This document shows, piece by piece, positions 12,701 through 25,468 of a DNA stretch of 64,000 nucleotides (position 1 is the stretch's first letter; every line of letters begins with the position of its first letter). The notes under the pieces were generated by a model that worked only from the letters and a program-made list of their open reading frames with translations, ran no database searches and had not been told where the DNA came from. Source of the stretch: Lagopus muta (lineage: Eukaryota > Chordata > Aves > Galliformes > Phasianidae). Made by a program: the position numbers and the translations under genes. Location: NCBI RefSeq assembly GCF_023343835.1, contig NC_064437.1:48151972-48215971 (forward strand). Reading direction: 5' to 3'.

Positions 12701-13876
12701 TTCAGAAAAAATGCAGTCATTTTTAGACTTTTCAGTCTCTAATGTGGGGGCTTAAAGAACATCTTCTATTGCTGTTACACAGGCTGTATGGTGGATGGAG
12801 TATTGTACCCCTTTGGAGAGATCTCAAGGACAGAAAATTGCCTCACATGCAGTTGCAGTCAACACGAAATGCACTGCTGCTCCCTGTAAGTCTGCCATCA
12901 TTGCCCATAAATAGACAACAGGTTTCCATCTTCCAGGAATAAATGGGTTTCTAAAGACACAAGAGAGCATTTCTTCACTGCCCACAGAGCTGGGGCAAGC
13001 CATACATAGCTTCTGACTCCATTCTGTGTTAACCTTGGTTCAATTTCTGCTGACTGGGAGTGGAGACAGGCCCTCCCAGACACATCCAGTTGGTGCTTGC
13101 CTTTAATGCTGAGCAACTTATGAGCTCCTTTTTCACAGAGGTTAAGTCCTTCCTTCTCAAGGAAAGTAGAAGGTAGAAAGGATTTCATACCTCATAGCAC
13201 TTAAGATGCTCTGAAGGGTCTGTGATGACCTGAACCCCTTTTCAGTGATGCTTTTCTGCTCCGAACATGCAGACTCTAGAGTGACATGGCTCTGCTCTGC
13301 TGTTTCTCTGTCTCCGACATCCTCCTTTCCTCATATCCCACTTTCTCCAAGAGCTAAAATGGAGTGATTATGTTCCTCATCTTTGCTCAGGTGACTCCTA
13401 CTGCCAGGAGACAGAAGCCACACTCCAAGCATACAGAAGGTTGTGAAAAGTTACTGGAAGAGAGATAAAACATGATGAAACTGTGCTTACACCACACTTC
13501 AGAGTGCCATGCTAGATAATTTCTAGGCCAGTGTTGACCATACTGATACCTCTATACAGCAGAGTGCAGCAAGATATTTGTTGAGGTCCTGGAAGGTGTA
13601 GCTGTAGTCATTCTAGCTAGGTTGGTCTAAGCCATAGTTCAAGAGATTTCTCACTCAACACTACTTTAAGATAAAATTCTCAAACCATGGAATTATTGAA
13701 CTGCTTATTGTTCCATGTCTAACATTTGCTTTCTCTTTGTTGATGACAGCTATACTACTCCTGTGAATTATGACAAAGAAACATGTAAAGTCATTTTCAA
13801 CAAGAAAAACTGTGACTATGATGTGGTACAGAAGCACCCCTCAAAGCAGTGCACTCGATTCACTCGTATAGGCTAA
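9783..13876 (+). CDS. MSMB: Beta-microseminoprotein paralogue A (four exons, spliced)
   Basis: Encodes a predicted 110-residue secreted protein of the PSP94/MSMB family. Coding exons are 9783-9785, 12155-12254, 12783-12885 and 13750-13876, with intron phases 0, 1 and 2. Residues 1 to about 20 (MKILLAFLLAMGIIVTQGDA) form a hydrophobic signal peptide. All ten family cysteines are present: 22, 36, 54, 57, 59, 66, 67, 81, 90 and 103. Spacing C-x2-C-x-C-x6-CC matches mammalian MSMB exactly. There is no N-glycosylation sequon. Net charge of the mature part is near +1. The C-terminus is RFTRIG rather than the EW-type end of mammalian MSMB. All junctions are GT-AG, and nothing is broken. Known MSMB is an abundant mucosal and seminal protein that binds CRISP and immunoglobulin partners; the avian role of this copy is unknown. 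It is the first of three tandem copies. Confidence 0.9.
12155..12254 (+). CDS. MSMB: MSMB-A exon 2 (signal peptide and N-terminus)
   Basis: Acceptor tctcttttacag, then codons for KILLAFLLAM onward through FCFHQFFKPGEAEK. It ends one base into a Gly codon before donor GTAGGA. Intron 1 is 2,369 bp. Confidence 0.9.
12783..12885 (+). CDS. MSMB: MSMB-A exon 3 (cysteine-rich core)
   Basis: Acceptor ttacacag and donor GTAAGT. It carries six of the ten cysteines, including the CLTCSC and CC motifs, and opens with Gly-Cys. Confidence 0.92.
13750..13876 (+). CDS. MSMB: MSMB-A exon 4 (C-terminal domain and stop)
   Basis: Acceptor gatgacag. Encodes TPVNYDKETCKVIF through TRIG, then TAA at 13874-13876. 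The xPVNYDxxxC motif is the family signature of the second domain. Confidence 0.93.
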
Positions 13877-14104
13877 CAATGTGCCCTGCTTCAAGCCACT
13901 CTGTGCTGTGGGATTCACCTGTTCCTGGAGAAGCTTTGCCCTCATAGAGATGCTCAAAGACATGAGAGATCTTATAACAAAGAGTACTCCAGTGGATCCT
14001 TCTTAATCTCCCAATTATTCTAATTCAGTAAACAAGATGCATAATCAGAGACAAAGTCTTATTTCTTTCATTACTTGCATTGATATCACTGAGCTTTGTT
14101 GAAA

Positions 14105-14110
14105 AATAAA
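14105..14110 (+). other. Likely polyadenylation signal of MSMB-A
   Basis: AATAAA 229 bp after the stop codon, the first canonical hexamer in the 3' flank. Confidence 0.6.
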
Positions 14111-14129
14111 TCCAGGTGAAATATTTAGA

Positions 14130-17100
14130 ATTGCTTCATAATGATGGCTATTTGTACATAATAACATTGAAGAACAACACCTTCCCTGAGAGAGGAATGT
14201 ATTTCCCTCACTACTCCAACATGCCAAATATCTGTGCCCTTACAGAAGCCACTTGCATACTTCGCAGGTTCTGTTCTTGCCAAGAATCAGAGCATCCATT
14301 TTAGCTCCCCATACGTCAAAATATGAGAATGATGCACTATTTCGTATGTATTCTGCCACTGCTCATAATGGCATTCAGGCACACAGCAGTCCTGGGAGGA
14401 GAGGAGGACACTGACCAAATTACCTTCAGCAAGCTCTCTTCTCCTCCGTGTCAGATTCTCTGAGACAACCTTCCAGTACCTTCCTGAGAGTGATTGGCAC
14501 AGCTGGATTCCACCTGTCAGAAATTCAGAATTTCTGGAGTTTGAAAAGAACCCAGTCTCAACATAATTTTAGCTGTACATTCTTGGGGTGCCCTCTCATC
14601 CCAAGATCAATGTCTTCTCCTGGTCTGTATCACAGCCATTGAAACAACAGGCGTCTCCTCCTATCAAACTCAGTCACCTGCAGAATGCCACATCAACTAG
14701 CCTGGGATTTGAGGAGGAGAGTTTCTCACAGAGTGAATGGACTAAGTAACACAGCCAGTGACTGGCTGGGCTTTCACAAGAGAAATGGAAAGAAAAACAT
14801 GCTGCAGGGTGGGTTGATCCTCCGTGTACTTCAGTTTCCATGAGGACAACCTTTTCATTTCAGGTTCTGCCCCATCTCCACCTGCCATCTGATGAAATAT
14901 TAACTCCAGTTCTCTTTCTCCTTTTTCATTTCCTCTCAATATGAGACCTTGTGACCACCTTGCCTTCCAGAGTCAGCAAACATTCTCCTGCCTCTTTTTT
15001 ACTTGAACAGCCAAGCTGTGCCTTGACATCAGCTTCTGTTCTCCTGCTCTGCCAAGGCTGCCCCAAGTCCAGCCTCCTGCTGCATGCAGAGCTACCTGAG
15101 GCCTTGCAAATCCCTTTTTTCCCCCTGCAGACCTAAATTTTGGATTTGGTCCGTCACCAGGCAGAGAAGTGCAGCCATTAATGGGCTTCTAAACAGAATC
15201 TCCCACTCGGTCCTATCCTAAATCAGAACTATTTATTGTGGTACATTTTTTCTAGCTTTGTTTTGGGTAAATTGCCTATGAACACTCTCAAACTTTCTTA
15301 TGGTTTTGAGATACCTCTTTTTTATTTTTCTTTTGGAGGGTGAAAGAGGGAGGGAGAACGTCCAAGCATTTCACAAGTGCCAGTACTGCATTCTTAGTCT
15401 TTTAAAGTCATCTGCACTGTGGGCTGGATATTGATCAACAATTCCACGTTTCCATAAAACTGCTTCCTGTGAAGCTATAGAAAATGTGAGGGGACAGAGA
15501 GAGTTGGTTCAGCATTTTTTTCCAGTGCAAATATTTGCATATGCATTTTTTAAATTTTAGATTCATTCACAAATTTAAGCATGTAATTTCTCAAACTTAT
15601 GCTTCCCCTCCCAAAAACAGCATGTGGAAATGAATGTTCTCCTGTTGCTGAGAATAAGTTCTCTCCAAAGAGATTTTGATTCCTGCAGAAGAGTTTTGAA
15701 GCTTGTCCTGAATGACTTATTCCATTTTCTGCCAGCTCATGTTGCAATTACAAAGAACACAGCCTAAACTGGTACCTGCATGGACCTCCTCACTTAAAAA
15801 ACAGACAGCTTCTGCCTCTTAGCAGAAGTCATCTTTTGAATGTGCAGATTCCTACTTACAGTAACTCATGGAACTGCTTCGTGAGAAAAATGACTTTTTT
15901 TTTTAATGCTCATTTCAAATAGAAATATTTTCATTGCTAACAAAAGGGACTTTGATGCTTCTCATGGATTATTTTTTTAATTCAAGTCCTCAAGAATTGC
16001 ATACAACAGCAGTGACAACCAGCTTGTTGTGGTTGGGAGCTGTGGCATGCCACAGAATATTTCAGCATTTCACATTTTGACTCATCATAGTATTTCTTCT
16101 GAAATACGCAAAAATTATTATCTCATATGGTCATATTTACCATTCTTAATACGAGGAATTCCTTGGCACAAATCTCAGCTTATAAGTGATTTCCAGATGA
16201 AACTGACAGAGGCAAGAGACACAACATCTCACTTTAGGCTTCTCTGGTCTAGCTGCTATCTATTTGTAGCAACAAGAAAATATCCAGAGCAAGAAATGGA
16301 AGAAACAGAACTTCATACATTACAGCGAAAAACAGCTGAAAAAAGAAAAGACAGCAGATACTATTAGGCAAGATTTCCCATGGATGTGGCTGCCCACCCC
16401 AACCCAAACTGAATCTATACAGCAGTAACGTCTAATCAACAAGCTTTTTATCTTCAATCAGTGACTAGCAGGTTTAGAAACAAGCTGAGACTTTCAGAAT
16501 AGAGCCTAAATATAATGTAGGTGAAAGATAAACAGAATTAACTTAGTTTTAAGTTAATTTTTAGCCCAGGGTCTCTGAATTAAGAAACGGAGAGTATAAA
16601 ACTGAAGATAAGCAGGAAGATTTAATTTCATTTTGTGCATACATTGCAGATCTTGTTAAAGGTGCAAGGCTGCCCAAATTTAGATATCACCTGGAGGACC
16701 AAACGAGTACTTTCAAAGCTAGGGCAGCTGGACCAAATCTGCTGTTGACACTTGCACTTCCCACTAAACTAGAGGCAGAGGTTTGGATCTGTCCTTGGAA
16801 TCACTGTATTTTGTCATTTCTGGAATAAGCTTTTCTCTGATTCTCTGGTTCACTGAAGATTTCTGAGATCTTTTTGCTACCACTTGACTTCAGTTGAAAA
16901 TAAGGAGAGTAGGAAATATTGCATTTCCCATAAAACAGAGCTTTCTTTTTGGCTGGCTCTGTCACTCCTCACCATTCAGTTTTTCCGCCCCTTCTTGGGG
17001 CTCTAGTACCTGTGGCTATCTTCCCAGAGCTGCTGCATTGCAGACAGAGCCATCCTCCTTCCAACACAGCTTGGCCTTCACAGTTGGTCCTTTAGATCAT

Positions 17101-20100
17101 CTTGTTTTTATATCCCTTGCCTAACACTGACTTTCCTTTTGGTATTATGACACAATAGGATTTTCTGAGCCAGTAGAGGAATTCCCATACATTTTAATAA
17201 TCGTGCCTTAGCAAGAGAGATTTTTTCTTTCCCGCAGTACTAAACAGGAAAAAAAATACATGAAGGGTTTCACTCCCCCTGCAACTGCATTGAATTCAAT
17301 CTGAAATTTTACTCAGGGACTCTGTTACACACAGAAGGAGGGAGAAATGTCTGGATTAGGAAAGAAATTATGTTGACTCCAGCTGGGGCCTCCCAGACTG
17401 AACTGAGACCTCAGCTCAGACTTCTGCTCTTCCAGATATCACCTGGACAAACTAACCACCATCAGTGCTTTGTCTTCAAAACTTACAGTTCCTGGATAAT
17501 TCCTAGAGCAGAACAGATCTGGGGGACACAGGTTTTGAGGTTTGTGGGTGCATGAGCCTCAGAGTTAACAAAAATGTTCCCATCAATGTAAAACTTTTTT
17601 CTACCACATTCAAAATATGTTTGTGTGGCAAAAGCATGCCATACCCTTTATTACTGTTATTTAAGCTTCTCCTTAAACAATTGCCCTGTCTCAAGTGCAA
17701 ATGTGGCAGACATCATTCAACAATTGTAAAACCAATATATATTACACCTAGCATTGTCAGTTTAAGGTCACTGGGAATATATTTGCAAGAGGGTGTTTAC
17801 CCATGATCTGTGAGCTGATATGCTCGCACTTCCTCTTGCTTTCTCACCTATTTAGTGTTGTTCATAGAATAATCCTTTTCATAGGTAGTAGCTAGTTTTT
17901 TTGTTTCTTCCCTTTAAGAATTTTACTCCAAAATCACTCTGTATTTCTCTGTTGACTGTCTGGCACTGAAAAACACTAATGTTTTTACATTCCCCCTGTC
18001 ATCTGTGCTCAGTGATATGTATCCAGAAACTTCCAGGTAAAGAATGACTAAATAAAATGTTGAGGTAAAACTTCAAGGAAGTTTCGAAGACTTTTTACCT
18101 CCTTCAGAGGAAACAGGATACACTGGAGGCGTTCAGTGATTATGAAAAGAGCTTCTTCACTGTCCCTAGACATTGCAGCTAGTCTCTACTGCATTCCCAA
18201 GAAAGCAGCTGACAAGAAGCTCTCTCCATACCAGGCATAGCATGCACCCAGAAAAAACAGGGAAGGCCTCGCAATGGGGGCAGCTGAGAGGTCAGTGCTT
18301 GTCTGACAGGTTGAAAGAAAATGCTCATGTGTTAGCTGAATTTTTGCCTTCTGAAGTTAAAGCAACAAGCACTTTCTCTGTGACTCAACACAAAACTAGC
18401 AATTTGTACTGAGTTTTGACAGCAGATTCCACAAGTCACATTCTAGCGCACCTGCATCACAGATTATGGTGCACCTAGTGGTGAGTTCACATACAAAACC
18501 TGTTGCAGGGTATCTGTTAGGCAAAATATTGCATGGAAGATCCATGTAAGAGAAAAAAAAACATATAGCTTAGTAATAGCAACAGAATCGAGACAACATA
18601 ATTTGATTGCCTCCCTCCACCCCACACCCCCCCAGACTCTGATGGAATACTTGTCTCGTTTCTTTGAGGACACACAAGGGCCAATACCTTGAACAAGACT
18701 CAGTGGCACTTCCCACAGTGACCTCAGCCAGTGTGAAATAGCTACTTCCTCACAATATAAAGGTTACAAAACGCAGACAAGCAAAAATTTTACTTGTTTT
18801 CAGCCTCTCCACAGACTTAAGTCAGTTAGGTCAGGCAGCATAAAAACAGGATAATAGAAGGGAAAGTGTGAGCTCTATTTTTACTGCAATCAACACAAAG
18901 CAAGTCCTTGGCAGAGGACGAGGGTATACAAGTTTGGTAACCTGCTGAACCTTTTGTTTCCTTTAATAGATAAATGCACATGCTTCACAATACTTCCTCT
19001 GTAAAGCTGATAGTATCCTAAACCATCATGAGATTTGAACTGGATTCATATGTGTTTGCGAGATGTCCTATAAGGATACTTGCTTTTTGCTGATGTCATT
19101 AAAGGCATTTTCAGTGCCTGTGCTCATGTACTAAAATATTTGATTCAGTTATTAGTGTTTAGGGCTCAAGGGTGTGAGCCACATTGCAGTGATGTTAGTC
19201 ATCTCCTGTTTCAGGGCAGTGCATATATTGACACTGCCAAATCCAACTTTTCAGTAATAAGCTGGTTCTGGGCAGTTTTCTCAAATTCATGAGTACTTGC
19301 AAACTCTTAAAGCTCATTTCACCCATCCTGAAGAAAGGTTTGGAAACTGAAGAAAAAAAAAAATAGGGAAGTTACAAAGAAAAAAAAAAGCTATCTATTC
19401 ATTATGAGGTAGTTATTTACCCAGCCTACCAAGCTGGGAGCCAGCTCTCTTTACAAGTCCCAGTCACACCACAACACACATTTCAATAATGCTGGCTTTC
19501 TGAAATGGAGATCCTGAGCCAGCTCTCAACTCTGGAGTGTGGGAGTAGTCACCCCAGCTTGGAGTTCAGCCTCAACTCTCAAGTCCGTGCAATGAGGCAA
19601 AATAATCAAGCAATAATCAGACTGGTGAAATTACTGCAAATTTTGTGGTCCCGGTAACAAGAAGTCTTGCCCCTTACTAACAAGGATAGCTAGTTCTCAA
19701 TATCTGAACCAACTAGATCACAGCTAAGCAAAAGGAATTTGTACTTGTCTCCTTTACTATCAAATTACTACCCTAAGCATTTGGAAAGAGTGCCTGTTCT
19801 GACAAGGCATTGGTACTTGGGTCTTGTACAAGATGAAAATCTGACTAGAGAAGAAAATAGCTATTTACTACCCTTTTCTAAGGGCCTTCAACTCTCCAAA
19901 GGCCAGCAACTCCCCAGAGAAACCTGGCTTTCTACTTAACCCTTCCAACCACCATTCCTTTTTCACAAGAGTCTTACTTTTTCTTTAGCTAATGAACAAG
20001 GAAGTTGAAAGATTGCTCAAAGTTTGTCTCTTAAAAATCCAGATGGTTCAAACTGAGCGTACAAATTTTAGTGTGGGCAACAACGACAACCACATGCTCA

Positions 20101-20330
20101 CTAATGGTCTTCTCATCATGTCAAGTATCTCTTCTGGTCTTGAAATTCTTTCTGAAGTACCTCCCATAATTCTCTTCTGGATAATGAGTTAAACAAAGGC
20201 ACACCTACTCAGAACCAAAAAACTTTCCTCGTTCTAATAATGTCTACTGCATGAGGTCATTTTGCAGAAACCTCATTGGAGTTATTCAAGTGTGTTCAGT
20301 TTACTCAAGGATTGATATCGGAAGCTTCCC
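14130..20330. other. Intergenic region between MSMB-A and MSMB-B
   Basis: About 6 kb with no gene I can support. The open frames are short and unlike any known family. Poly-A runs near 19353-19363 and 19380-19389 are the only simple tracts of note. I looked for decayed MSMB exons and saw none. Confidence 0.55.
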
Positions 20331-20333
20331 TTC

Positions 20334-20341
20334 TATATAAG
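20334..20341 (+). promoter_or_regulatory. MSMB-B TATA box
   Basis: TATATAAG, 72 bp upstream of the start codon. An inverted CCAAT (ATTGG, 20275-20279) lies 55 bp further upstream and a nuclear-receptor half-site AGGTCA is at 20254-20259. A focused promoter fits a tissue-restricted secreted gene. Confidence 0.75.
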
Positions 20342-20405
20342 ACCTTGGACAAGATGAGCTTTCTACAGACTATCTCCTTACTGGAAGCCTCATAATTCTG
20401 CAAGA

Positions 20406-20408
20406 ATG
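20406..20408 (+). CDS. MSMB: MSMB-B exon 1 (coding part: ATG only)
   Basis: ATG followed at once by donor GTGAGT, 72 bp after the TATA box. The context tgcaagaATG resembles tgcaagtATG in copy C. Confidence 0.85.
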
Positions 20409-23400
20409 GTGAGTCCTTACATCTTATAATGTAAAGGATAATTATAAGTTGCTACAGATTTTCAGAGAGATATTGTTGGGTTTACTTGAGCACTCAAAGA
20501 TCTAAGTAACTCAAAACTGAGTTTTGAAAACAAAAGTCAGACATACAAGGACAGGCAGGTAGGAACCTTGTGTAAAAGATTTCAGCATTTACAATGCAGG
20601 AGATGTCCAATAGTACTCCAGATGAAGGCATGAGATGTTTGAATGTAATCAATTTTCTGGCAGAAAGTAGCTCTGGCCATCATTTTTATGAAGAGTCAGG
20701 ATCATATTTGAATGTTTACTTAAACTCCAAAATGTTATCTTGATTTTTAGTCATTTTTCAGATCAAGTATAGCCACATTCTCCCCACACAAAAGAATGTA
20801 TCTCAGTAAGAATTAAAGTTCTGTTTTCTTCTTTCAAGAAATCAGAATATTTCAGTGAGATATGCTTAAATTCTTGATCTAGCTCTTACAGGTTAGGTAT
20901 GACTGTTCCCAGCTCTGCAGTATCCCTAAAGGCCTTGCAGACAGAGTCATCCAACTAGCTCCATTCTAGCATGGTTCTGTAAATTTCTGCCAAAATCCTG
21001 CTTTCTGGGTCCAGATCAAGTAGCTGCTTTAAGTGACACCTACAACATCATTTTTCGACTTAATTTACTTTATCATTGTTTCCTGTATTAAGACTATCTG
21101 CTCCATTCCATGGCACAGTTCAGTCTATGGAGAAATCTGAGAAATGAGAACAGGTTCTGAACATGAGTGATGTATTAGTATTTTGTACCAGACTTGTCTA
21201 GGATGATCAGATGCTCATGATGCTTATGTTTGTGTGACTGTCAATGCCATGGGATGAATTATCACAAAATACAAATTACTTTATGGATTTCCTGCCTTCC
21301 AATAAAATCCCTTGTTTGCAGTGCTCAGGTTTATCTTATCCTTGTCCCTTCAGGAATGTCTGTCAATTCATGTTTAACTTTTCCTCTGCAAAATTAAATG
21401 CTTGTCTATCCTTCCCTCCATATCTAAGGTATAACTTATTTTTAAGAAGTCACCAGTTCTACTTTATCCAAAACACATAAATGCACATATACACACACAA
21501 AACACAGGAAGAAAGAGTGACCGTTAAGAACCATATCACGATTAAGAACCATGACAGAGAGTAACAAGAGAAAGGAGTAAGGAGAGGAAAGGAGTAGAAC
21601 ACATTCTCTGTACAGTTTACTTCCATAGACAGTAACCGAGTCTACCAGTCCTGGATCAGGCAACACTTGATTTTAACAGTTGGGAAAGACAGACTTTTTT
21701 TTTTTTTTTTTTTTAAACCCAGTCTCAAATGATGCTCTCCCTCTGTGTCTTCTAAATGGTTTGATATTCCTGATGATGTGTTAAAGTGTCTAAAACACAA
21801 ATGACAACTGGATTTTCGTTCAAAACCACAATGTATTTTCCTGCTTCTTATAGCAATATTTACCATCAGTAATTTTCAGTATATGCTTCAGTATTTGCAA
21901 TAATTGTGCTTTCCTCTTCAGAAAACCTTCTTGGCCTGCCTTCTTGTTCTTTCTGTTAGCGTGACAGCGTCCAATGCTTCCTGCTACTTTCTGCCATTGA
22001 ATCCAGTGAAGCGTGGAGATGAGATTATAGGTAAGAAGCCAGCTGTCCACATCTTGTCATACTGCCCCACAAGCACTGCCTGATTGGATTTATCTAGTTG
22101 GTGCAATCTATCATAATTTAAAAATAAGTGGAAACAGTGGAGAGAAACTCCTGGGAGGAGAGTGCTGTATGGAAAGAAATGAATTTACAATATGTTATAA
22201 AAGAGAAATTTTCAAAGAAATGTGGTACAGGCCAAATTACAAACGGATTTTGTCCAGAGAAGTAGCAAAGGTTTATTTTATACACCTGCATATGATGTAT
22301 TTTTTCTTGTTTTTAGTTTGAAAAATAGGAAAATAAGTGATCAAAAGTGGCATGCAACAAGAGCTGATTTGTATCAGTATGCTAAATAAACCAAGAGACC
22401 CTAGATAAACCTTTTTTACCTTCACTTGGAAAAGCTATTGGTACTAGAAGAAAAAAAGAGCTCACAATGACAAAGAAAGAGAATACATTTGAAGACACTG
22501 GCATAGCCTAGAGCTCCCAAATCCTCTCCTCACTCAAGCGCAGTCCTTAAAGTTTTGCTTTCCAAATCACCTCAAAATTTATTTTGTGAATGTTAGACAA
22601 GAACTTTATATCCACTACATGCATTCTTCCTGCAGCTGAGGATCAGAAAGAATTTTCCAGGGAGACTTAAACATGTTCTAAACGATGAGTTAAGAATAGT
22701 TAGTGATAATGGTGGGGTGTAGCCAAAGCCCTTGCATACTTCTAATCAGGTCTGTGCCTCGTTTTCTTCCTGCTTGGGGCACCTAGTTCCAAGATGAGCT
22801 ATTCTAGGAAACTTGATGCTGCTGAGTACAATGGAAAACAGCAGAGTTGAGGATATTCTTTTTCCTTGATTTAATACAATAGTAGTCCAGCTCCGTTATT
22901 GGAGAATTCAACAGAGCTCCTATAGAAAGCTTGCAGGCGATAGCATTGTTAGTGTAGTAAGTCTGACTGCTGTCTACATGCTACGTTTTCAGGCAGCTAT
23001 GACAAGAAGGGAGAGCCACATGAATTCAATTCTCATTGGAAGACTGAAGACTGCTTAGAGTGCTCCTGTTCAAAGTTTGGGATCAGCTGCTGCACCACGT
23101 AAGTTCAGAGCAGTGGGGTTCTCTCCACTGGCACAATGTGGCACAAAGCATTTACCTCACACAGTGTCCCTGAGAAACCAAAAGGACCCTCCTCTCATTC
23201 ACTCCCTTCATATCACAAAAATGAGCATTAACCCAACATCAACACTGAACACACAAGAAGTTCCTCCGAAAAATAGAGCTCAGGTTTAAAAAAAAAAAAA
23301 AATTGAAATAACAAAAGGCAAAAAAGGGAATGGTTGTGAACGGGCTAAAATACTTATTCGAGAGAGAACATTTGGTTACTTAAGAGTCTTTTACCAGTGC

Positions 23401-23896
23401 TAATTAAGACCTTTCCAAGCACAAATTGCCTCTTTTGTCTCTGATGGGCAGTCAGCCACACACTGGCCTGCCTATAGTATTCATGTGACTGCATGCTGTG
23501 GCAAAACAGAAAAGCAATGATATTGGAGTAGCAAGTAAACATGACAAGCATCCTGTGGATATAAATCAAATCAGTAAACTATAACTCCACCCTGCTCTTA
23601 TTTAAGCAGCAGGGCGAGCAGCCTTTTGCTGTCAGCTTCATATAAGCTCCCTTTTCTATCATTAAATAACATCTCAACATCACCTCTCCAAACTACAAGT
23701 GTAGATGCCAGATGGAAGCCACTTCCTTCTTGCCCTAATCATCTGCTCTTCTTTTCCCAATGACAGCTATGCAAGACCAGTTAATTTTGACGAAGAGAAA
23801 TGCATAAGCATATTCAACAATACTGCCTGTGTTTATGAAGTAGTGGAGAAAGCTGATCACTCAAAAACATGCGAAGTACATGAATGGGTGGGCTAA
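20406..23896 (+). CDS. MSMB: Beta-microseminoprotein paralogue B (four exons; lacks one conserved Cys)
   Basis: Predicted 115-residue secreted MSMB-family protein. Coding exons are 20406-20408, 21922-22030, 22993-23098 and 23767-23896, with phases 0, 1 and 2. It is the copy most like mammalian MSMB: the signal peptide ends in NASCYFLP and the C-terminus contains HEW. Mature cysteines are 22, 58, 61, 63, 70, 71, 85, 94 and 108, only nine. The expected cysteine after the Gly at the exon 2/3 junction is Ser39 (AGC, one base from TGC). The mature part is acidic (10 Lys/Arg, 16 Asp/Glu, about -6). There is one N-glycosylation sequon in the mature domain, NNT at 90-92, and an NAS at 19-21 near the signal cleavage. 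All splice sites are consensus and there is no frameshift. It is the middle of the tandem array. Confidence 0.92.
21922..22030 (+). CDS. MSMB: MSMB-B exon 2 (signal peptide and N-terminus)
   Basis: Acceptor ttcctcttcag. Encodes KTFLACLLVL onward to RGDEII plus the first base of a Gly codon. Donor GTAAGA. Intron 1 is 1,513 bp. Confidence 0.93.
22993..23098 (+). CDS. MSMB: MSMB-B exon 3 (cysteine-rich core)
   Basis: Acceptor cgttttcag and donor GTAAGT. Encodes SYDKKGEPHEFNSHW then CLECSC and CC. It opens with Gly-Ser where copies A and C have Gly-Cys. Confidence 0.93.
23767..23896 (+). CDS. MSMB: MSMB-B exon 4 (C-terminal domain and stop)
   Basis: Acceptor aatgacag. Encodes ARPVNFDEEKC, the NNT sequon and the HEWVG end, then TAA at 23894-23896. 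Confidence 0.93.
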
Positions 23897-23958
23897 CCAA
23901 GGAGAGGCATGGATTTGGGGGAGACACCCTCTTTTCATTTCAGGGGTTCTCTCTCACA

Positions 23959-23964
23959 AATAAA
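23959..23964 (+). other. Likely polyadenylation signal of MSMB-B
   Basis: AATAAA 62 bp after the stop, followed by an A-run. A second AATAAA at 24235-24240 is an alternative that would give a longer 3'UTR. Confidence 0.5.
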
Positions 23965-24271
23965 AAAAAAAAAGCTGAAGAATGCGACCATAGAGTAAAG
24001 TCTACTCAGAAGATTCGTAAGTGATAAAGCAGAACCTAAGCACATAAGATTCCCTGTTTCTCTGCCTTCTGCCTCTCTGTGCAGCAAGAACTAACTTATT
24101 ACTTCCTAGATATCCAGAATTAAAGCTGACCTTAAGGATCAGCAGCAGCTGATTATTTCGATTTTTCTTCCATTACACTTCAGTGCCAAGGAGTACATTC
24201 TGTTACCCACACACAGCTATATTTTAAAGCTAAAAATAAAGCTAGATGAAGCATCAAAAATTTGTGTGAGA

Positions 24272-24291
24272 TTTTTTTTTTGGGGGGGGGG
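24272..24291 (+). repeat. T10-G10 homopolymer junction
   Basis: Ten T followed directly by ten G. It lies about 30 bp beyond the alternative MSMB-B polyadenylation signal. Confidence 0.7.
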
Positions 24292-25468
24292 AGATGATCT
24301 AAAGAACGAACAATCCAAAAAACAAGGGAAAGCAATGAAAAGCAGTTAAAAAAAAAACCAAAAAAAAACAAAACAGAACACTTGTCTGAACATTGCCTTT
24401 CCTAAGACTATTTCTTTCATGATAACCATTTATACTGCTTGGCTCCCTAGAGCCTGCCCAACCTATGGACTGCAAGAAGCACCAGCTACCCCACTTACCC
24501 ACAGCACAACAGTCCCAGTTCTCAACCACGGGCCTGATTAACCCTTAAAGAATTCAAGTTTCTAAATCGGCCAGTGCTGTGAGTTACGTTCAGGAAAAAT
24601 GCAAGCCAGAAAATGAGAAGAGTACACGTGTAACAGTAACCAAAGAACAATGCACTCCAATTACATTTCTGAAGGCTATGCTATATTTTCTCAGTAATTG
24701 CAAAGACTTCCTGGGTCACTATGCCTGTTTCTGAAGCCTTGAATCATCAAATTCTTTAACAGCCAGCACCTTTTTGATCAATGCTGCAGCCTGAATTCAA
24801 TCAACTTAGAATTGTGGCCTACTTTTAATGGAAGCTAAACTTTGTGTTTATGGCTTCTGTAGAGAAGAGATCAAGTTCTGTGCAATCTTCCCAAGAAGGA
24901 GACCACTTTCTCCCTTCCTGCTGGTTTTCTCTCAACCTCAGTTAGTTACTTTCCTTCATTACTAGAAACTTTTTTCCACCTCCAGTTTTTCTGAAGGCAC
25001 TTACATTCTGCTACAGACCATGATCTGATCCCTGAAATAGAATGAAACCCACCTAAATCCATTCAGCCCTGAGCTCCACACCATGCTCTGAATCTTGCTG
25101 GCTGTGGCTCTGTCAGACAGAGCTGGAGCAGATGTGGCATCCCCTTATGTAACCTTGTACAGTTGCCCAGAGGCTGAGTGTGTTGCAGGTCCTGAGTCAT
25201 TTCAAGCTCAAAAGACATGAGAGGGAGTTTAAAAAACAAACCATTACCCTCTCCTGAACTTGCAGGCACCATCAGCTTATAGAGAGGGCATATTCACAGA
25301 GCACAGCAAGTCTTAAGAAAGCTATGCACCCAAACTCTAGAAGAATTAGCCTTACTGTCATACTTATGCAGTCCCAACCAATTTAACCACATCCCAAATG
25401 CACCCAGATGCCTTCCTCCATCATTTGCCGATTGTTGATATAATATGAGGATCTACACTACTTGTCAT

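Noticed and set aside
14130-20330. Search for a fourth, decayed MSMB copy between A and B
   Set aside because: No exon 3-like CxC...CC block, no exon 4-like PVNYD block and no matching splice sites were found.
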